A DNA stretch of 64,000 bases, taken from positions 1 to 64,000 of the forward strand of contig CAZWSE010000001.1 in assembly GCA_964636575.1 (NCBI GenBank), in the 5' to 3' direction. Below are positions 20,940-28,960 of this stretch, in pieces (the stretch's first letter is position 1; the number at the start of each line of letters is the position of its first letter). The translations under genes were made by a program, and so were the position numbers. The notes below the pieces were generated by a model. That model did not search any database. It saw only the letters and a program-made list of their open reading frames with translations, and had not been told where the DNA came from. This DNA comes from CAZWSE01 sp964636575. GTDB lineage: Bacteria; Pseudomonadota; Alphaproteobacteria; Rhodobacterales; Rhodobacteraceae.

Positions 20940-21196
20940 GCAGCCTTCAACAAGGCATCAAGCTTGCCAGCACGTTCAAGCGCGTGCAGATCGTCACTGC
21001 CGCCGACGTGTACATCGCCGATGAAGATTTGCGGGACCGTGCGGCCCCCATTGGCGCGCTGCATCATTTCAGCTTTGCGGTCGGGGTTTGCCAGAACATC
21101 CACTTCGGAGAAGCTGACGCCTTTTTGCGTCAACAACCGTTTGGCCGCGTGACAAAAGCCGCACAAGGGGGATGTATAGATTTCGACAGGGTTCAT
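20936..21196 (-). CDS. grxC: Glutaredoxin 3
   Basis: Small dithiol glutaredoxin of 86 residues that uses glutathione to reduce disulfides. The active site CGFC (variant of CPYC) is near residue 12, followed by the cis-Pro TVPQIFIG and the GG(S)DDL glutathione motif. The start at ATG 21196 (MNPVEIYTSPLCGFCHAAKR) gives the family length. Confidence 0.95.
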   Translation of the reverse strand: MNPVEIYTSPLCGFCHAAKRLLTQKGVSFSEVDVLANPDRKAEMMQRANGGRTVPQIFIGDVHVGGSDDLHALERAGKLDALLKAA

Positions 21197-21231
21197 GAGA
21201 TTGCCTTTCAACGCATGTGTTGAAGGGCAAA

Positions 21232-21993
21232 CTAAGCGTCCTTTTGCACGCGCGCTAGGGTCACGACACAAATGTCACCAGTCTGTGAATTTCTGCAGGC
21301 CTCCGTACAGGCGGAAAGCGTCGCACCTGAGGTCATAACATCATCCACCAAAAGCACTGACCGTCCCGCGGAAACCCGATGTTTGCGTTTTGGATTAAGC
21401 GATATGCAGGTGGAGAGTTCTTCGAACCGCTTGTCTTTTGTCAAACCGTCCAAAGATCGCGTGCGGCGATGCCGTGTCAGCAGATCGGGGCAAACCTGCA
21501 AGCCTAGTTCCTGACCGAGCGCCTGCGCCAAAACCGCAGATTGGTTGAATCGTCGCTTCAACAATCGTGTCCAATGTAGCGGCACCGGTGCTATCAGCAT
21601 GTTGGGTTGAACGATGTCCTGTACGGCACGCGCCATCCAAACAGCACCAAAGCGCGCGATTTCCTGACGGTCTCCGTGCTTGAGGGACAGCACCATCCGG
21701 CGGGCTGATCCTTTATAAACCAGCGCTGACCGGCCTTGTTTCCAAGGACGCGCAGTCGTCATGCAATCATCACATTGAACGCTCTGATCGCCATCCGCCC
21801 CCAGTACCGGAGACCCGCAGCTGTCGCAGACAGTGCCGCCAATGAACGGCGTTTGCCCCCAGCATAACCCGCACAAGCCAAAGTCGCTTTCGACATGCAC
21901 CCCACAGCCAAGACAAAGCGGCGGGTAGACTATCTTTAACGCGGTTTGAACACCAGATTGGATCACGGTAGAAGCCTCATATGTCAAACGCAC
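21232..21993 (-). CDS. ComF-family phosphoribosyltransferase-like protein
   Basis: ComF homologue, a cytoplasmic protein linked to DNA uptake in competent bacteria. N-terminal zinc-finger cysteines (CLGCGVHVESDFGLCGLCW; CDSCG...CDDC) precede a PRTase domain with the PRPP loop VLLVDDVMTSGATL near the C-terminus. No ATG fits: I take GTG 21993 behind AAAGGCGAG, with TTG 21987 as an alternative; the exact start is uncertain. It overlaps the 5' end of the divergent methyltransferase-like gene by about 13 bp. Confidence 0.88.
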   Translation of the reverse strand: MRLTYEASTVIQSGVQTALKIVYPPLCLGCGVHVESDFGLCGLCWGQTPFIGGTVCDSCGSPVLGADGDQSVQCDDCMTTARPWKQGRSALVYKGSARRMVLSLKHGDRQEIARFGAVWMARAVQDIVQPNMLIAPVPLHWTRLLKRRFNQSAVLAQALGQELGLQVCPDLLTRHRRTRSLDGLTKDKRFEELSTCISLNPKRKHRVSAGRSVLLVDDVMTSGATLSACTEACRNSQTGDICVVTLARVQKDA

Positions 21994-22796
21994 CTCGCCT
22001 TTCTGACCACATTGCGCTTTCGCAAAAGCGCGCCCGAATAAAGCCGGATGCACTATTTTTGCACAATGAAGCAGCAGACGACGTTCTGGATCGCATAGCG
22101 ATGGTTAAGAGAGAGTTTACAAAGTTTGCGGTTGTCACGGGGTGCCCGCAGATCTGGAAGGACCGATTGCCAGGTGCGGACATCGTTCCAGACGAGGATC
22201 ATCTAAAGCTTGAACCCGCCCAGTACGATGTCGTGATTCACGCGATGTCGCTGCATTGGGCCAATGACTTGGTTGGCCAGCTGATACAATGTAAACGCGC
22301 TTTGCGGCCGGATGGCCTGTTCATTGCCACGCTTTTCGGCGGTCAGACCTTGCACGAATTGCGCAGTGTTCTTGGGCAGGCTGAAATCGAAGTGACCGGC
22401 GGCCTTTCACCCCGCATTGCGCCAATGGCAGAAATACGAGACCTGGGCGCTTTGTTGCAGCGGGCAGGGCTTGCCTTGCCTGTGGCCGACACCTTTCAAA
22501 CGCAGGCAAGTTACAAGGACTCATTCCACTTGATGCGGGACCTGCGCGACATGGGAGAGGCAAACGCACTTGCCGATCGGATCAAGACGCCGACGCGGAA
22601 GGCTATGCTTGATCGTGCGAACGCCCTGTACAGCGACCACTTTGCCCAAGAAGACGGACGTATCCCAGCTACGTTTGAAATCATCGTTCTGACGGGCTGG
22701 GCTCCCTCTGAAAACCAACCCCAACCGTTGCGCCCAGGGTCAGCACAACAGCGGCTTGCCGATGCGCTTGGAACTTCCGAAAAACCCCTCGATTGA
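21981..22796 (+). CDS. NDUFAF5/BioC-like methyltransferase-fold protein
   Basis: A 271-residue protein whose middle and end (DVVIHAMSLHWANDLVGQLI, ALRPDGLFIATLFGGQTLHELR, ALYSDHF) match the NDUFAF5 group of class I SAM-dependent methyltransferase-fold proteins. In mitochondria NDUFAF5 hydroxylates an arginine of complex I. The glycine-rich SAM motif I is not recognisable here (AVVTGCPQIW in its place), so the catalytic chemistry is uncertain. It ends 57 bp before hemH and is divergent from comF. Confidence 0.8.
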   Translation: MSNAPRLSDHIALSQKRARIKPDALFLHNEAADDVLDRIAMVKREFTKFAVVTGCPQIWKDRLPGADIVPDEDHLKLEPAQYDVVIHAMSLHWANDLVGQLIQCKRALRPDGLFIATLFGGQTLHELRSVLGQAEIEVTGGLSPRIAPMAEIRDLGALLQRAGLALPVADTFQTQASYKDSFHLMRDLRDMGEANALADRIKTPTRKAMLDRANALYSDHFAQEDGRIPATFEIIVLTGWAPSENQPQPLRPGSAQQRLADALGTSEKPLD

Positions 22797-22853
22797 TTGA
22801 CCTGCGGGCAAAAGCGTTTATCTGATCCTCATAAGCGGAAAGCAGGACACCAA

Positions 22854-24070
22854 ATGATGTTGGATTCGACCAAGAAGGCTCAATGCCCCGTGCATGCCCC
22901 CGAGGACCACCCAAAGGTGCCTGCGGCGAAGGTTGGAATCTTGCTCGCGAACCTTGGTACACCGGACAACTACGATTACTGGTCCATGCGCCGTTATCTG
23001 AGCGAATTTCTGTCCGACAAACGTGTGATCGACTATTCACCTTTCATTTGGCAACCGTTGTTGCAGCTCGTCATCCTAACCAAACGCCCCTTTTCCAGCG
23101 GTAAGAACTACGCGTCTATTTGGAACCACGAGGCCGGTGAAAGCCCCTTGATGACGATCACAAAGGATCAAACCGCAAAGATCAAAAAGACGATGCACGA
23201 CACCTACGGTGACACGGTCATGGTCGATTTTTGCATGCGTTATGGCAACCCATCGACCAAGTCCAAGGTCCGTGAGATGGTTGAAGCCGGTTGCCAGAAG
23301 ATTTTGTTCTTTCCACTTTACCCGCATTACGCTGGCGCGACATCTGCGACCGCCAATGATGAGTTCTTCCGTGCTTTGATGGAAGAAAAGTGGCAGCCCA
23401 CAACCCGCACGGTTGAACCCTACTTTGAGCATCCAAAGTACATCGAGGCTTTGGCTCAATCGATTGAAACGGCCTATGCGGCTGAAGAGGATCGGCCTGA
23501 GATATTGGTTTGTTCCTATCATGGCGTCCCGCGCCGGTATTTGATGGAGGGAGACCCTTATCACTGCCAATGCCAGAAAACGACGCGCCTGTTGAAAGAA
23601 CGTCTGGGCTGGGCGGACACAGAAATCACCACAACTTTCCAATCGCGGTTCGGTCCTGAAGAGTGGTTGCAGCCGTATACAGTAGAAGAAGTGGCGCGGC
23701 TTGCTGAGCAGGGCAAAAAGCGCATAGCTGTCTGCGCGCCAGCCTTCTCAGCCGATTGCATTGAGACTTTGGAAGAGATCAACGAAGAGATTAAAGAGAG
23801 CTTNNNNNNNNNNNNNNNNNNNNNNNNNNNNNNNNNNNNNNNNNNNNNNNNNNNNNNNNNNNNNNNNNNNNNNNNNNNNNNNNNNNNNNNNNNNNNNNNN
23901 NNNCAGCCGATTGCATTGAGACTTTGGAAGAGATCAACGAAGAGATTAAAGAGAGCTTCGAGGAGGCTGGTGGAGAGCACTTTGTTTATATTCCCTGCCT
24001 CAATGATAATGACGCGCATATCGAAGCTTTGTCAGCGGTCATTGATGAAAACTTGAAGGGGTGGTTGTAA
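22854..24070 (+). CDS. hemH: Ferrochelatase, interrupted by an assembly gap
   Basis: Inserts Fe2+ into protoporphyrin IX, the last step of heme synthesis. The start ATG 22854 (or 22857) follows an AGGA; GILLANLGTPDNYDYW and the HGVPRRY motif with the active-site His are visible. A 100-N gap at 23804-23903 appears to break the frame, but the 55 bases before and after it are identical. Collapsing the gap and one copy (155 bp) restores an intact 353-residue protein ending NDNDAHIEALSAVIDENLKGWL. I therefore regard the gene as intact in the organism. Confidence 0.93.
23749..23803. repeat. 55-bp sequence repeated exactly after the N gap (copy 1)
   Basis: Bases 23749-23803 are identical to 23904-23958. 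Both encode the same hemH stretch (ADCIETLEEINEEIKES), so this is a contig-end overlap, not a biological repeat. Confidence 0.95.
23804..23903. other. Assembly gap (100 N)
   Basis: Exactly 100 unknown bases, a common placeholder length. Both flanks carry the same 55 bp, so the true gap length is most likely minus 55, meaning no sequence is missing. Confidence 0.97.
23904..23958. repeat. 55-bp sequence repeated exactly before the N gap (copy 2)
   Basis: Second copy of the contig-end overlap; the sequence continues from here into the true hemH 3' end. Confidence 0.95.
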
Positions 24071-24119
24071 TCCGCCAATGGGCTAAGCTGTCGACACGTG
24101 AAACCGGTAGGCCACGAAC

Positions 24120-24665
24120 ATGCGATACTTCGCTTCTTTGATTTTTGCGCTGCTGTCGACGCAAGTGGTCGCTCAAGATCGTGCTGCGTTGATTGCCACG
24201 ATCGTTTCAGGTGCAACCAACGAGACCGCAGAAGAGCGTCACACTGCTGAAATCGATGACTGCGTGATGACGACGTATCGTTGGAAAAACACAAAAGACA
24301 AAGGCTGGGTTCTTTGGACGTCCTTTGTTTTTGGTATGGCCGATGCCAGTTTTTCCGGCTGGAAAAAGAACAGCGACAACTTATTCTTGGACTCTTATGC
24401 CAGAACCGAGAATGGGCGGACCCAACTCGCAATCATCTCGTTCCAAATGCGCGAAGGCGTTTTAGCACAACACGAAAAGTCAGTAATGAGAAACAGACCA
24501 TCCGGGACTGAGCCGTCTCCTCGGGGCGATGGCACAACTCATTTCTATGATACGCAAGATGACTTTTTTATCGTTCACAAGGGTCCCGGCGTGCATCAAA
24601 AAGCTCAGAGCTTTACGCGGGGGTACAAAACCTACGTCGAACGCTACTGCACATTCGTCGGGTGA
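24120..24665 (+). CDS. Secreted protein of unknown function
   Basis: I do not recognise this 181-residue protein. Residues 1-19 form a signal peptide (MRYFASLIFALLSTQVVAQ), so the mature part is probably periplasmic. It has only two cysteines (DDCVMTTY, ERYCTFVG), which could pair, and is rich in aromatic and polar residues. It follows hemH by 49 bp and may share its transcript, but no functional link is evident. Confidence 0.75.
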   Translation: MRYFASLIFALLSTQVVAQDRAALIATIVSGATNETAEERHTAEIDDCVMTTYRWKNTKDKGWVLWTSFVFGMADASFSGWKKNSDNLFLDSYARTENGRTQLAIISFQMREGVLAQHEKSVMRNRPSGTEPSPRGDGTTHFYDTQDDFFIVHKGPGVHQKAQSFTRGYKTYVERYCTFVG

Positions 24666-24675
24666 CGTGAAATAC

Positions 24676-24704
24676 AAAAAGAAAAAGGCGCCCCGAAGGA
24701 CGCC
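24676..24704 (-). terminator. Rho-independent terminator of the small secreted-peptide gene
   Basis: On the minus strand GGCGTCC-TTCG-GGGCGCC (7-bp stem, one T-G wobble, extra-stable TTCG tetraloop) is followed by TTTTTCTTTTT. It lies 25 bp after the stop of the 59-residue gene. Confidence 0.9.
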
Positions 24705-24729
24705 CATTCTTTAGCATATCTGCGTCGAC

Positions 24730-24909
24730 TTAGTCGGCAACAGCAGCTGCAACCAATACCAGCAGGATCAGTGGCAACAGAACGCCTGTCGAGGAGCCAG
24801 CGGCTTCTTCGATGATGACGGGTGCTTCGATAACTGGGTCGGCCAAAGAGCCGGCAAAACCAGTAGAAGCGGCAGCTGTCAGTGCAGCGGCGAGAACAAG
24901 TTTCTTCAT
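24730..24909 (-). CDS. Small secreted/membrane peptide, 59 residues
   Basis: The product has a signal peptide (MKKLVLAAALTAAASTGFAG), a short Glu/Pro/Ile-rich mature part (DPVIEAPVIIEEAAGSS) and a C-terminal hydrophobic helix (LLPLILLVLVAAAVAD). GGAGG at good spacing fixes the start at ATG 24909. Similar small proteins beside hemH are familiar to me from other Rhodobacteraceae, but no role is known. It has its own strong terminator, so it is probably well expressed. The 139 bp between it and the transpeptidase gene hold its promoter region only. Confidence 0.8.
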   Translation of the reverse strand: MKKLVLAAALTAAASTGFAGSLADPVIEAPVIIEEAAGSSTGVLLPLILLVLVAAAVAD

Positions 24910-25048
24910 AATAACCTCCAGATTAAGCACGGTTAGCGACATGCTAACGATGCTCCCAAGACTTCACTCGTGATTTTCTCTAAACATCAAAATAAGGGCG
25001 ATGCAAAGAGACTATCCACAAAATGAGCGTTAGAAGCCGAGAAAATCG

Positions 25049-25648
25049 TCAAATAAGCAACACTTGTGTACCGACCTTGGCCATTCCGTACAGTTCTTCG
25101 ATATGCTCGTTGTACAAACCGATGCACCCATTCGACGATTGACGCCCAATTTTGCGCGTGTCGTGAGTGCCGTGGATCCGGTAATAGGTCCATGTCAGAT
25201 GCAGCGCACGGGTCCCCAATGGGTTGTCTGGACCAGGCCCGATGTAGGGTGGCCATTCAGGGTTACGCTTCAACATGGACGGTGTCGGACGCCAATCGGG
25301 CTCAGGATCCTTGAAAATCACCTTTGTGCGGCCACGACGGGTCAAATCCTCAGTTAATGGCACCGAAGACGGGTACAATTTGTAGGTCTCACCGTCTTCG
25401 CCCCAATAGTGCAATGCCCGCGATGATACATCGACGAGAATAGCGCCGTTGCGCAGGTTGCTGAAATAGGGCTGCCAGTTCAGCGACCGGAAGCTTGAGA
25501 TATTCCGCCGAACCGTTTCCGTGATATCACGTTCAACGGCCGTGCTGCCTTCAAAGGCGGATTGCGCCAAAGCAGGTGTCGACAAAAGCGCTGCGCTGCC
25601 TGCCAGAAACGCGCGGCGGTTTGTCGGAGATTTCGTCAGTTTGGTCAT
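25049..25648 (-). CDS. L,D-transpeptidase (YkuD domain), twin-arginine-type signal
   Basis: Periplasmic cysteine enzyme family that makes 3-3 peptidoglycan cross-links or attaches proteins to the wall. The ATG at 25648 follows AGGAG; the N-terminus carries NRRAFLAGSAALLSTPALA. The YkuD core (about 70-199) has the expected HGTHDTRKIGRQSSNGCIG with catalytic Cys. The residue after the CI pair, almost always Arg in this family (GCIR), is Gly here (codon GGT instead of CGT), so activity should be checked. It is divergent from a CAP-domain lipoprotein. Confidence 0.88.
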   Translation of the reverse strand: MTKLTKSPTNRRAFLAGSAALLSTPALAQSAFEGSTAVERDITETVRRNISSFRSLNWQPYFSNLRNGAILVDVSSRALHYWGEDGETYKLYPSSVPLTEDLTRRGRTKVIFKDPEPDWRPTPSMLKRNPEWPPYIGPGPDNPLGTRALHLTWTYYRIHGTHDTRKIGRQSSNGCIGLYNEHIEELYGMAKVGTQVLLI

Positions 25649-25813
25649 TTTCAGCTCTCCTGAGTGAAATTCAACAAGTCTTTGGCCCATATATGGCGGG
25701 AAAGACGCAGTCGCAAATCAAACCAGCGTTATTTTGCGGCATCACGCGGATGTGGGTTTGAAACGCAACGCTCTGCGCGGTATTGCTCTCCAAACGACAA
25801 TCGGGTGGACCAA

Positions 25814-26326
25814 ATGCTTCGTATCATTGCTTTTCTTGTAACTGGCCTATTCGTATTGGCCGCCTGTGCGCCAACAACATCGACCACGGTCGGCGCGGAT
25901 GGCAAGCCATTGCCAAGAGCCTACCGGATCGGCGTCGGCGACAAAGGCAAGCTGCAAATTCGAATGCTGGATTCTGTTAATTCGCTGCGTCAGGCCGCTG
26001 GCCTTGGGTCAGTGCAGCTGGACAGCAAGTTGAACGCCGCCGCTGCAACACATTCACGAGACATGTCCAACCAGAACCGACCTTGGCATTTCGGGTCAGA
26101 CGGATCATCCCCGATTGATCGGGTAAAACGCGTCGGATACGCTGGCGAAATGTTAGGCGAAAACATTTCAGAAACCTATGAAACCGAATTGGAAACGCTT
26201 GCTGCATGGATGGATCAACCCAGCACACGCAATGTGATCCTTGAGCGTCGCGCCACCAAAATGGGGTTTGCCTACTATCAAGAACCCAAGGGTAAGATCT
26301 GGTGGACAATGGTGATGGGCAACTGA
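25814..26326 (+). CDS. CAP (SCP/PR1) domain lipoprotein
   Basis: A lipoprotein signal with lipobox LAAC (Cys about residue 18) is followed by a CAP-fold domain (about 45-165): LNAAAATHSRDMSNQNRPWHFG, GENISETYE, and RRATKMGFAYYQ near the end. Such secreted proteins (YkwD-like) are of unclear function. Of 170 residues, it sits between two L,D-transpeptidase-family genes, ending 4 bp from the stop of the convergent one, which hints at a shared wall-related role. Confidence 0.85.
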   Translation: MLRIIAFLVTGLFVLAACAPTTSTTVGADGKPLPRAYRIGVGDKGKLQIRMLDSVNSLRQAAGLGSVQLDSKLNAAAATHSRDMSNQNRPWHFGSDGSSPIDRVKRVGYAGEMLGENISETYETELETLAAWMDQPSTRNVILERRATKMGFAYYQEPKGKIWWTMVMGN

Positions 26327-26330
26327 CCCC

Positions 26331-26846
26331 TTACGGCTGGATTGAAATCGGCGTTCCATTTTTGACCATCGCGTAGATGGTTTCCATTTCCTTATCGGTC
26401 ACGGCAATGCACCCCCAAGTCCAATCGTCTTTCCCATTTCGCCAAATCTTGGGACGTCCGTGAATAAAGATGTCACCGCCAGCGGGTTCACCCAATGCCG
26501 CGGCTTCTGCCAGATCTTCAGCATTTGGATATGAGATGCCCAACGATAGGTGAAAGTTGCTTTCGGGGTTGCGGCGATCGATGAGATAGGTGCCTTCGGG
26601 CGTTTTCCCGTCACCTTCAATTTTCTTATCGCCTTCAGGCTCAAAGCCAAGATGAATGTCGTAGGCTTCCAAAACAGTATCGTTGTGAAACAAATACATC
26701 CGTCGCGACTCTTTTTTGACCACGATGTAGGTAACCTCAGGCCCGTCGTATGACTTGAATTTGCTTCCACCACAGCTGGCGAGAATACCGATCAACACTG
26801 TTCCAATCAAAAGTCTAAAATACGTCATGTGCGCCCGTTTTTTCAC
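26331..26846 (-). CDS. L,D-transpeptidase-family lipoprotein (YafK-like)
   Basis: A second transpeptidase-family protein with a lipobox (LASC) and a compact catalytic domain ending FIHGRPKIWRNGKDDWTWGCIAV: the His and Cys of the family are present in the YafK-type WTxGCIAV pattern. In E. coli the YafK homologue (DpaA) releases Braun lipoprotein rather than forming cross-links, so the role could be hydrolytic. GTG 26846 gives a KKR-containing signal and follows GGAAC; ATG 26828 is the alternative. Confidence 0.85.
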   Translation of the reverse strand: MKKRAHMTYFRLLIGTVLIGILASCGGSKFKSYDGPEVTYIVVKKESRRMYLFHNDTVLEAYDIHLGFEPEGDKKIEGDGKTPEGTYLIDRRNPESNFHLSLGISYPNAEDLAEAAALGEPAGGDIFIHGRPKIWRNGKDDWTWGCIAVTDKEMETIYAMVKNGTPISIQP

Positions 26847-26903
26847 CGTTCCAATACCAACTTGGATAGCGGGAATTCAAAACGGCGCAAAGTGATAATC
26901 ACG

Positions 26904-27692
26904 TTACTTTTGATGCTCGTCCATGCGCTTTTCGATTGCCTTAAGCCGGTCGAGCACTTCGTCGCGGTATGCATCCGTCCGCTCGCCCTCTTCCGCGTGA
27001 TGCGCGTCTTGCATAGAGTTTACAATCAGGCCGACCAGCAAGTTCACAACCGCAAACGTCGTGACCATGATGAAGGGCACAAAAAAGGCCCAAGCGTAGG
27101 GAAACTCAACCATGACTGGTCGGACAATCCCCATCGACCAGCTTTCAAGCGTCATGATCTGGAACAGCGAATAGGCTGATAAACCAAGGCCACCGAACCA
27201 ATCCGGAAAGGCCGCCCCGAACAGTTTTGTAGCCATCACAGACCCAATGTAGAAGATGATCGCCATCAAAAGGAACACCGATCCCATACCGGGCAAAGCC
27301 GTGACAAAGCCCTCGACCACACGACGCAGGCTTGGCGCGACCGAGATCACCCTCAGAACGCGCAGGATGCGCAGTGCCCTCAGAACAGAGAAGCCTTGTG
27401 TAGATGGCATCAACGCAATCGCAATGATGACAAAGTCGAAGATGTTCCATCCGCTTTTGAAGAAGCGGCCACCGTGCGCGATCATTTTCAGGATCAATTC
27501 GGCCACAAAGATAACAAGGCAAATCTTGTCGATCAGAATGATTAAGGGGCCCGCCACCGCCATGGCAGATTTAGAGGTTTCAAGTCCGAGCGTGATTGCA
27601 TTGATGAGAATGACGATCACAACGCCATTCACCACCCATTTCTGATCCAGCCATGCCGCCAGTTTTGATCGCATTGGTCCTGCCTCTATCAT
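26904..27692 (-). CDS. Bacterial voltage-gated sodium channel (NavBac type)
   Basis: Six-helix ion channel of 262 residues expected to act as a homotetramer in the inner membrane. S4 (about 102-128) carries regularly spaced arginines (RALRILRVLRV), and the pore selectivity filter TLESWSM (residues 181-187) matches that of NavAb. S6 (about 203-228) is followed by a charged C-terminal coiled coil (ERTDAYRDEVLDRLKAIEKR), as in NaChBac relatives. It overlaps the RNA methyltransferase gene by four bases. Start may also be Met7. Confidence 0.92.
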   Translation of the reverse strand: MIEAGPMRSKLAAWLDQKWVVNGVVIVILINAITLGLETSKSAMAVAGPLIILIDKICLVIFVAELILKMIAHGGRFFKSGWNIFDFVIIAIALMPSTQGFSVLRALRILRVLRVISVAPSLRRVVEGFVTALPGMGSVFLLMAIIFYIGSVMATKLFGAAFPDWFGGLGLSAYSLFQIMTLESWSMGIVRPVMVEFPYAWAFFVPFIMVTTFAVVNLLVGLIVNSMQDAHHAEEGERTDAYRDEVLDRLKAIEKRMDEHQK

Positions 27693-28921
27693 TTCTTTGA
27701 TATATGCGGTGCGGTCAGCTGCGCTGCAAGTTCAACATGCGACGACCACCGGAACTGATCAACAACCTGCACCCAATCGAGGCTCCAACCGGCCGCAATC
27801 AGAACGGATGCGTCGCGCGCAAATGTCACTGGGTTACAAGACACATAGGCAAGCCGAGGAATAGAAGATTTCACGAGTTCCGCGATCTGAGCGCCCGCCC
27901 CTGCCCGAGGTGGATCGATCACCACTGCATCCAGTTTGCGCAATTCGTCCGGCATAAGTGGGCGGCGGAACAAATCGCGGGCCTCATGGGTCACCCGTTT
28001 CAAACCCTTCGCCGTGCGCCACCCTTGATCTAACGCTGACAGCATTTCAGGGTCGGACTCAACGGCATGCACTTCGGCATTCTGAGCAAGTGGTAGAGTG
28101 AAAGTACCGCATCCCGCAAAAAGGTCAGCAATCAAATCCGCGTCGCCGACAATATCTTGAACGGCAGCCAGCAGTGCAGCTTCGCCATCTTTTGTGGCTT
28201 GCAGAAAGGCCCCCGCAGGTGGGCAGACGATTGCTGGGCCAAAAGTCTGGATCGGTGGCGTTTCTTGCGCGATGATCTCGTCATCCCAAACCAGCCGCGC
28301 CAATCCGTTGACTTGCGCGATCTGAGCGAGAGACACCCGCAATGGTCCGTCGAGAGACTTTCCACCCGTGACTGCCAAGTCCAATCCTTTCTCAGATACT
28401 GTAATCGCAACAGAAAGTTCTGCTTTCCGGCTTGATCCTGCGATTGCCAAGGCTTCGGCAATCGGGAATCCGTCGATGATCCGGGGATCAACAAGCTTGC
28501 AATCAGGAACATCCACAATGATATCCGACCCCCGCCCGTGAAAGCCGACGGTCGCGCCTTTCTTGGTGCGGCGTACAGACATGGTGGCCCGACGCCGAGA
28601 TTGCGCGGGCGAAGTGTGGATTGGTTTGAGATTGGTTGATATGCCATGACTGGCCAAAGCCGATTGCACGATGTCCAGCTTCCATTCGGCGACGAAGGCA
28701 TCTGACGCATGCTGGACCTGACAGCCACCACAGGCTTTGAAATGGCGACACGGAGCTTTGACGCGGTGGTCTGACGGGGTTTCGATGCGGATGTCTTCCA
28801 ACCTATCCCCGTTCAGGGTGCCAGATACCGTTTCACCGGGAAGCGTTAGCGGGGCGAACACAGGGCCTTCTGCAATCCCGTCGCCTTGGTGGCCGAGTCT
28901 ATTGATGTCATATGATGTCAT
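27689..28921 (-). CDS. RNA m5U methyltransferase, RlmD/TrmA family
   Basis: SAM-dependent uridine-C5 methyltransferase acting on rRNA or tRNA. An N-terminal TRAM-like segment (about 1-50) precedes the iron-sulfur cysteines (CRHFKACGGCQ and a later DCKLV), then the Rossmann domain with LFAGCGTFTLPLA, DPPRAG and the catalytic YVSCNPVTFARD. The start at ATG 28921 (MTSYDINRLGHQGDGIAEG) gives 410 residues. The exact target base cannot be told from sequence; relatives in this group are named RlmD or RumA. Confidence 0.9.
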   Translation of the reverse strand: MTSYDINRLGHQGDGIAEGPVFAPLTLPGETVSGTLNGDRLEDIRIETPSDHRVKAPCRHFKACGGCQVQHASDAFVAEWKLDIVQSALASHGISTNLKPIHTSPAQSRRRATMSVRRTKKGATVGFHGRGSDIIVDVPDCKLVDPRIIDGFPIAEALAIAGSSRKAELSVAITVSEKGLDLAVTGGKSLDGPLRVSLAQIAQVNGLARLVWDDEIIAQETPPIQTFGPAIVCPPAGAFLQATKDGEAALLAAVQDIVGDADLIADLFAGCGTFTLPLAQNAEVHAVESDPEMLSALDQGWRTAKGLKRVTHEARDLFRRPLMPDELRKLDAVVIDPPRAGAGAQIAELVKSSIPRLAYVSCNPVTFARDASVLIAAGWSLDWVQVVDQFRWSSHVELAAQLTAPHISKK

Positions 28922-28960
28922 AGCGGTCAGATACAGCCACGGACGCGTGGACAAAAGCCC

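Noticed and set aside
22854..24070. Frameshifted or pseudogene ferrochelatase
   Set aside because: The apparent shift comes only from the 100-N placeholder plus a duplicated 55-bp contig end.
24095..24104. Possible third parS site (CACGTGAAAC) after hemH
   Set aside because: Only the 10-base core matches; the left arm does not, and ParB sites normally keep nearly all 16 bases.
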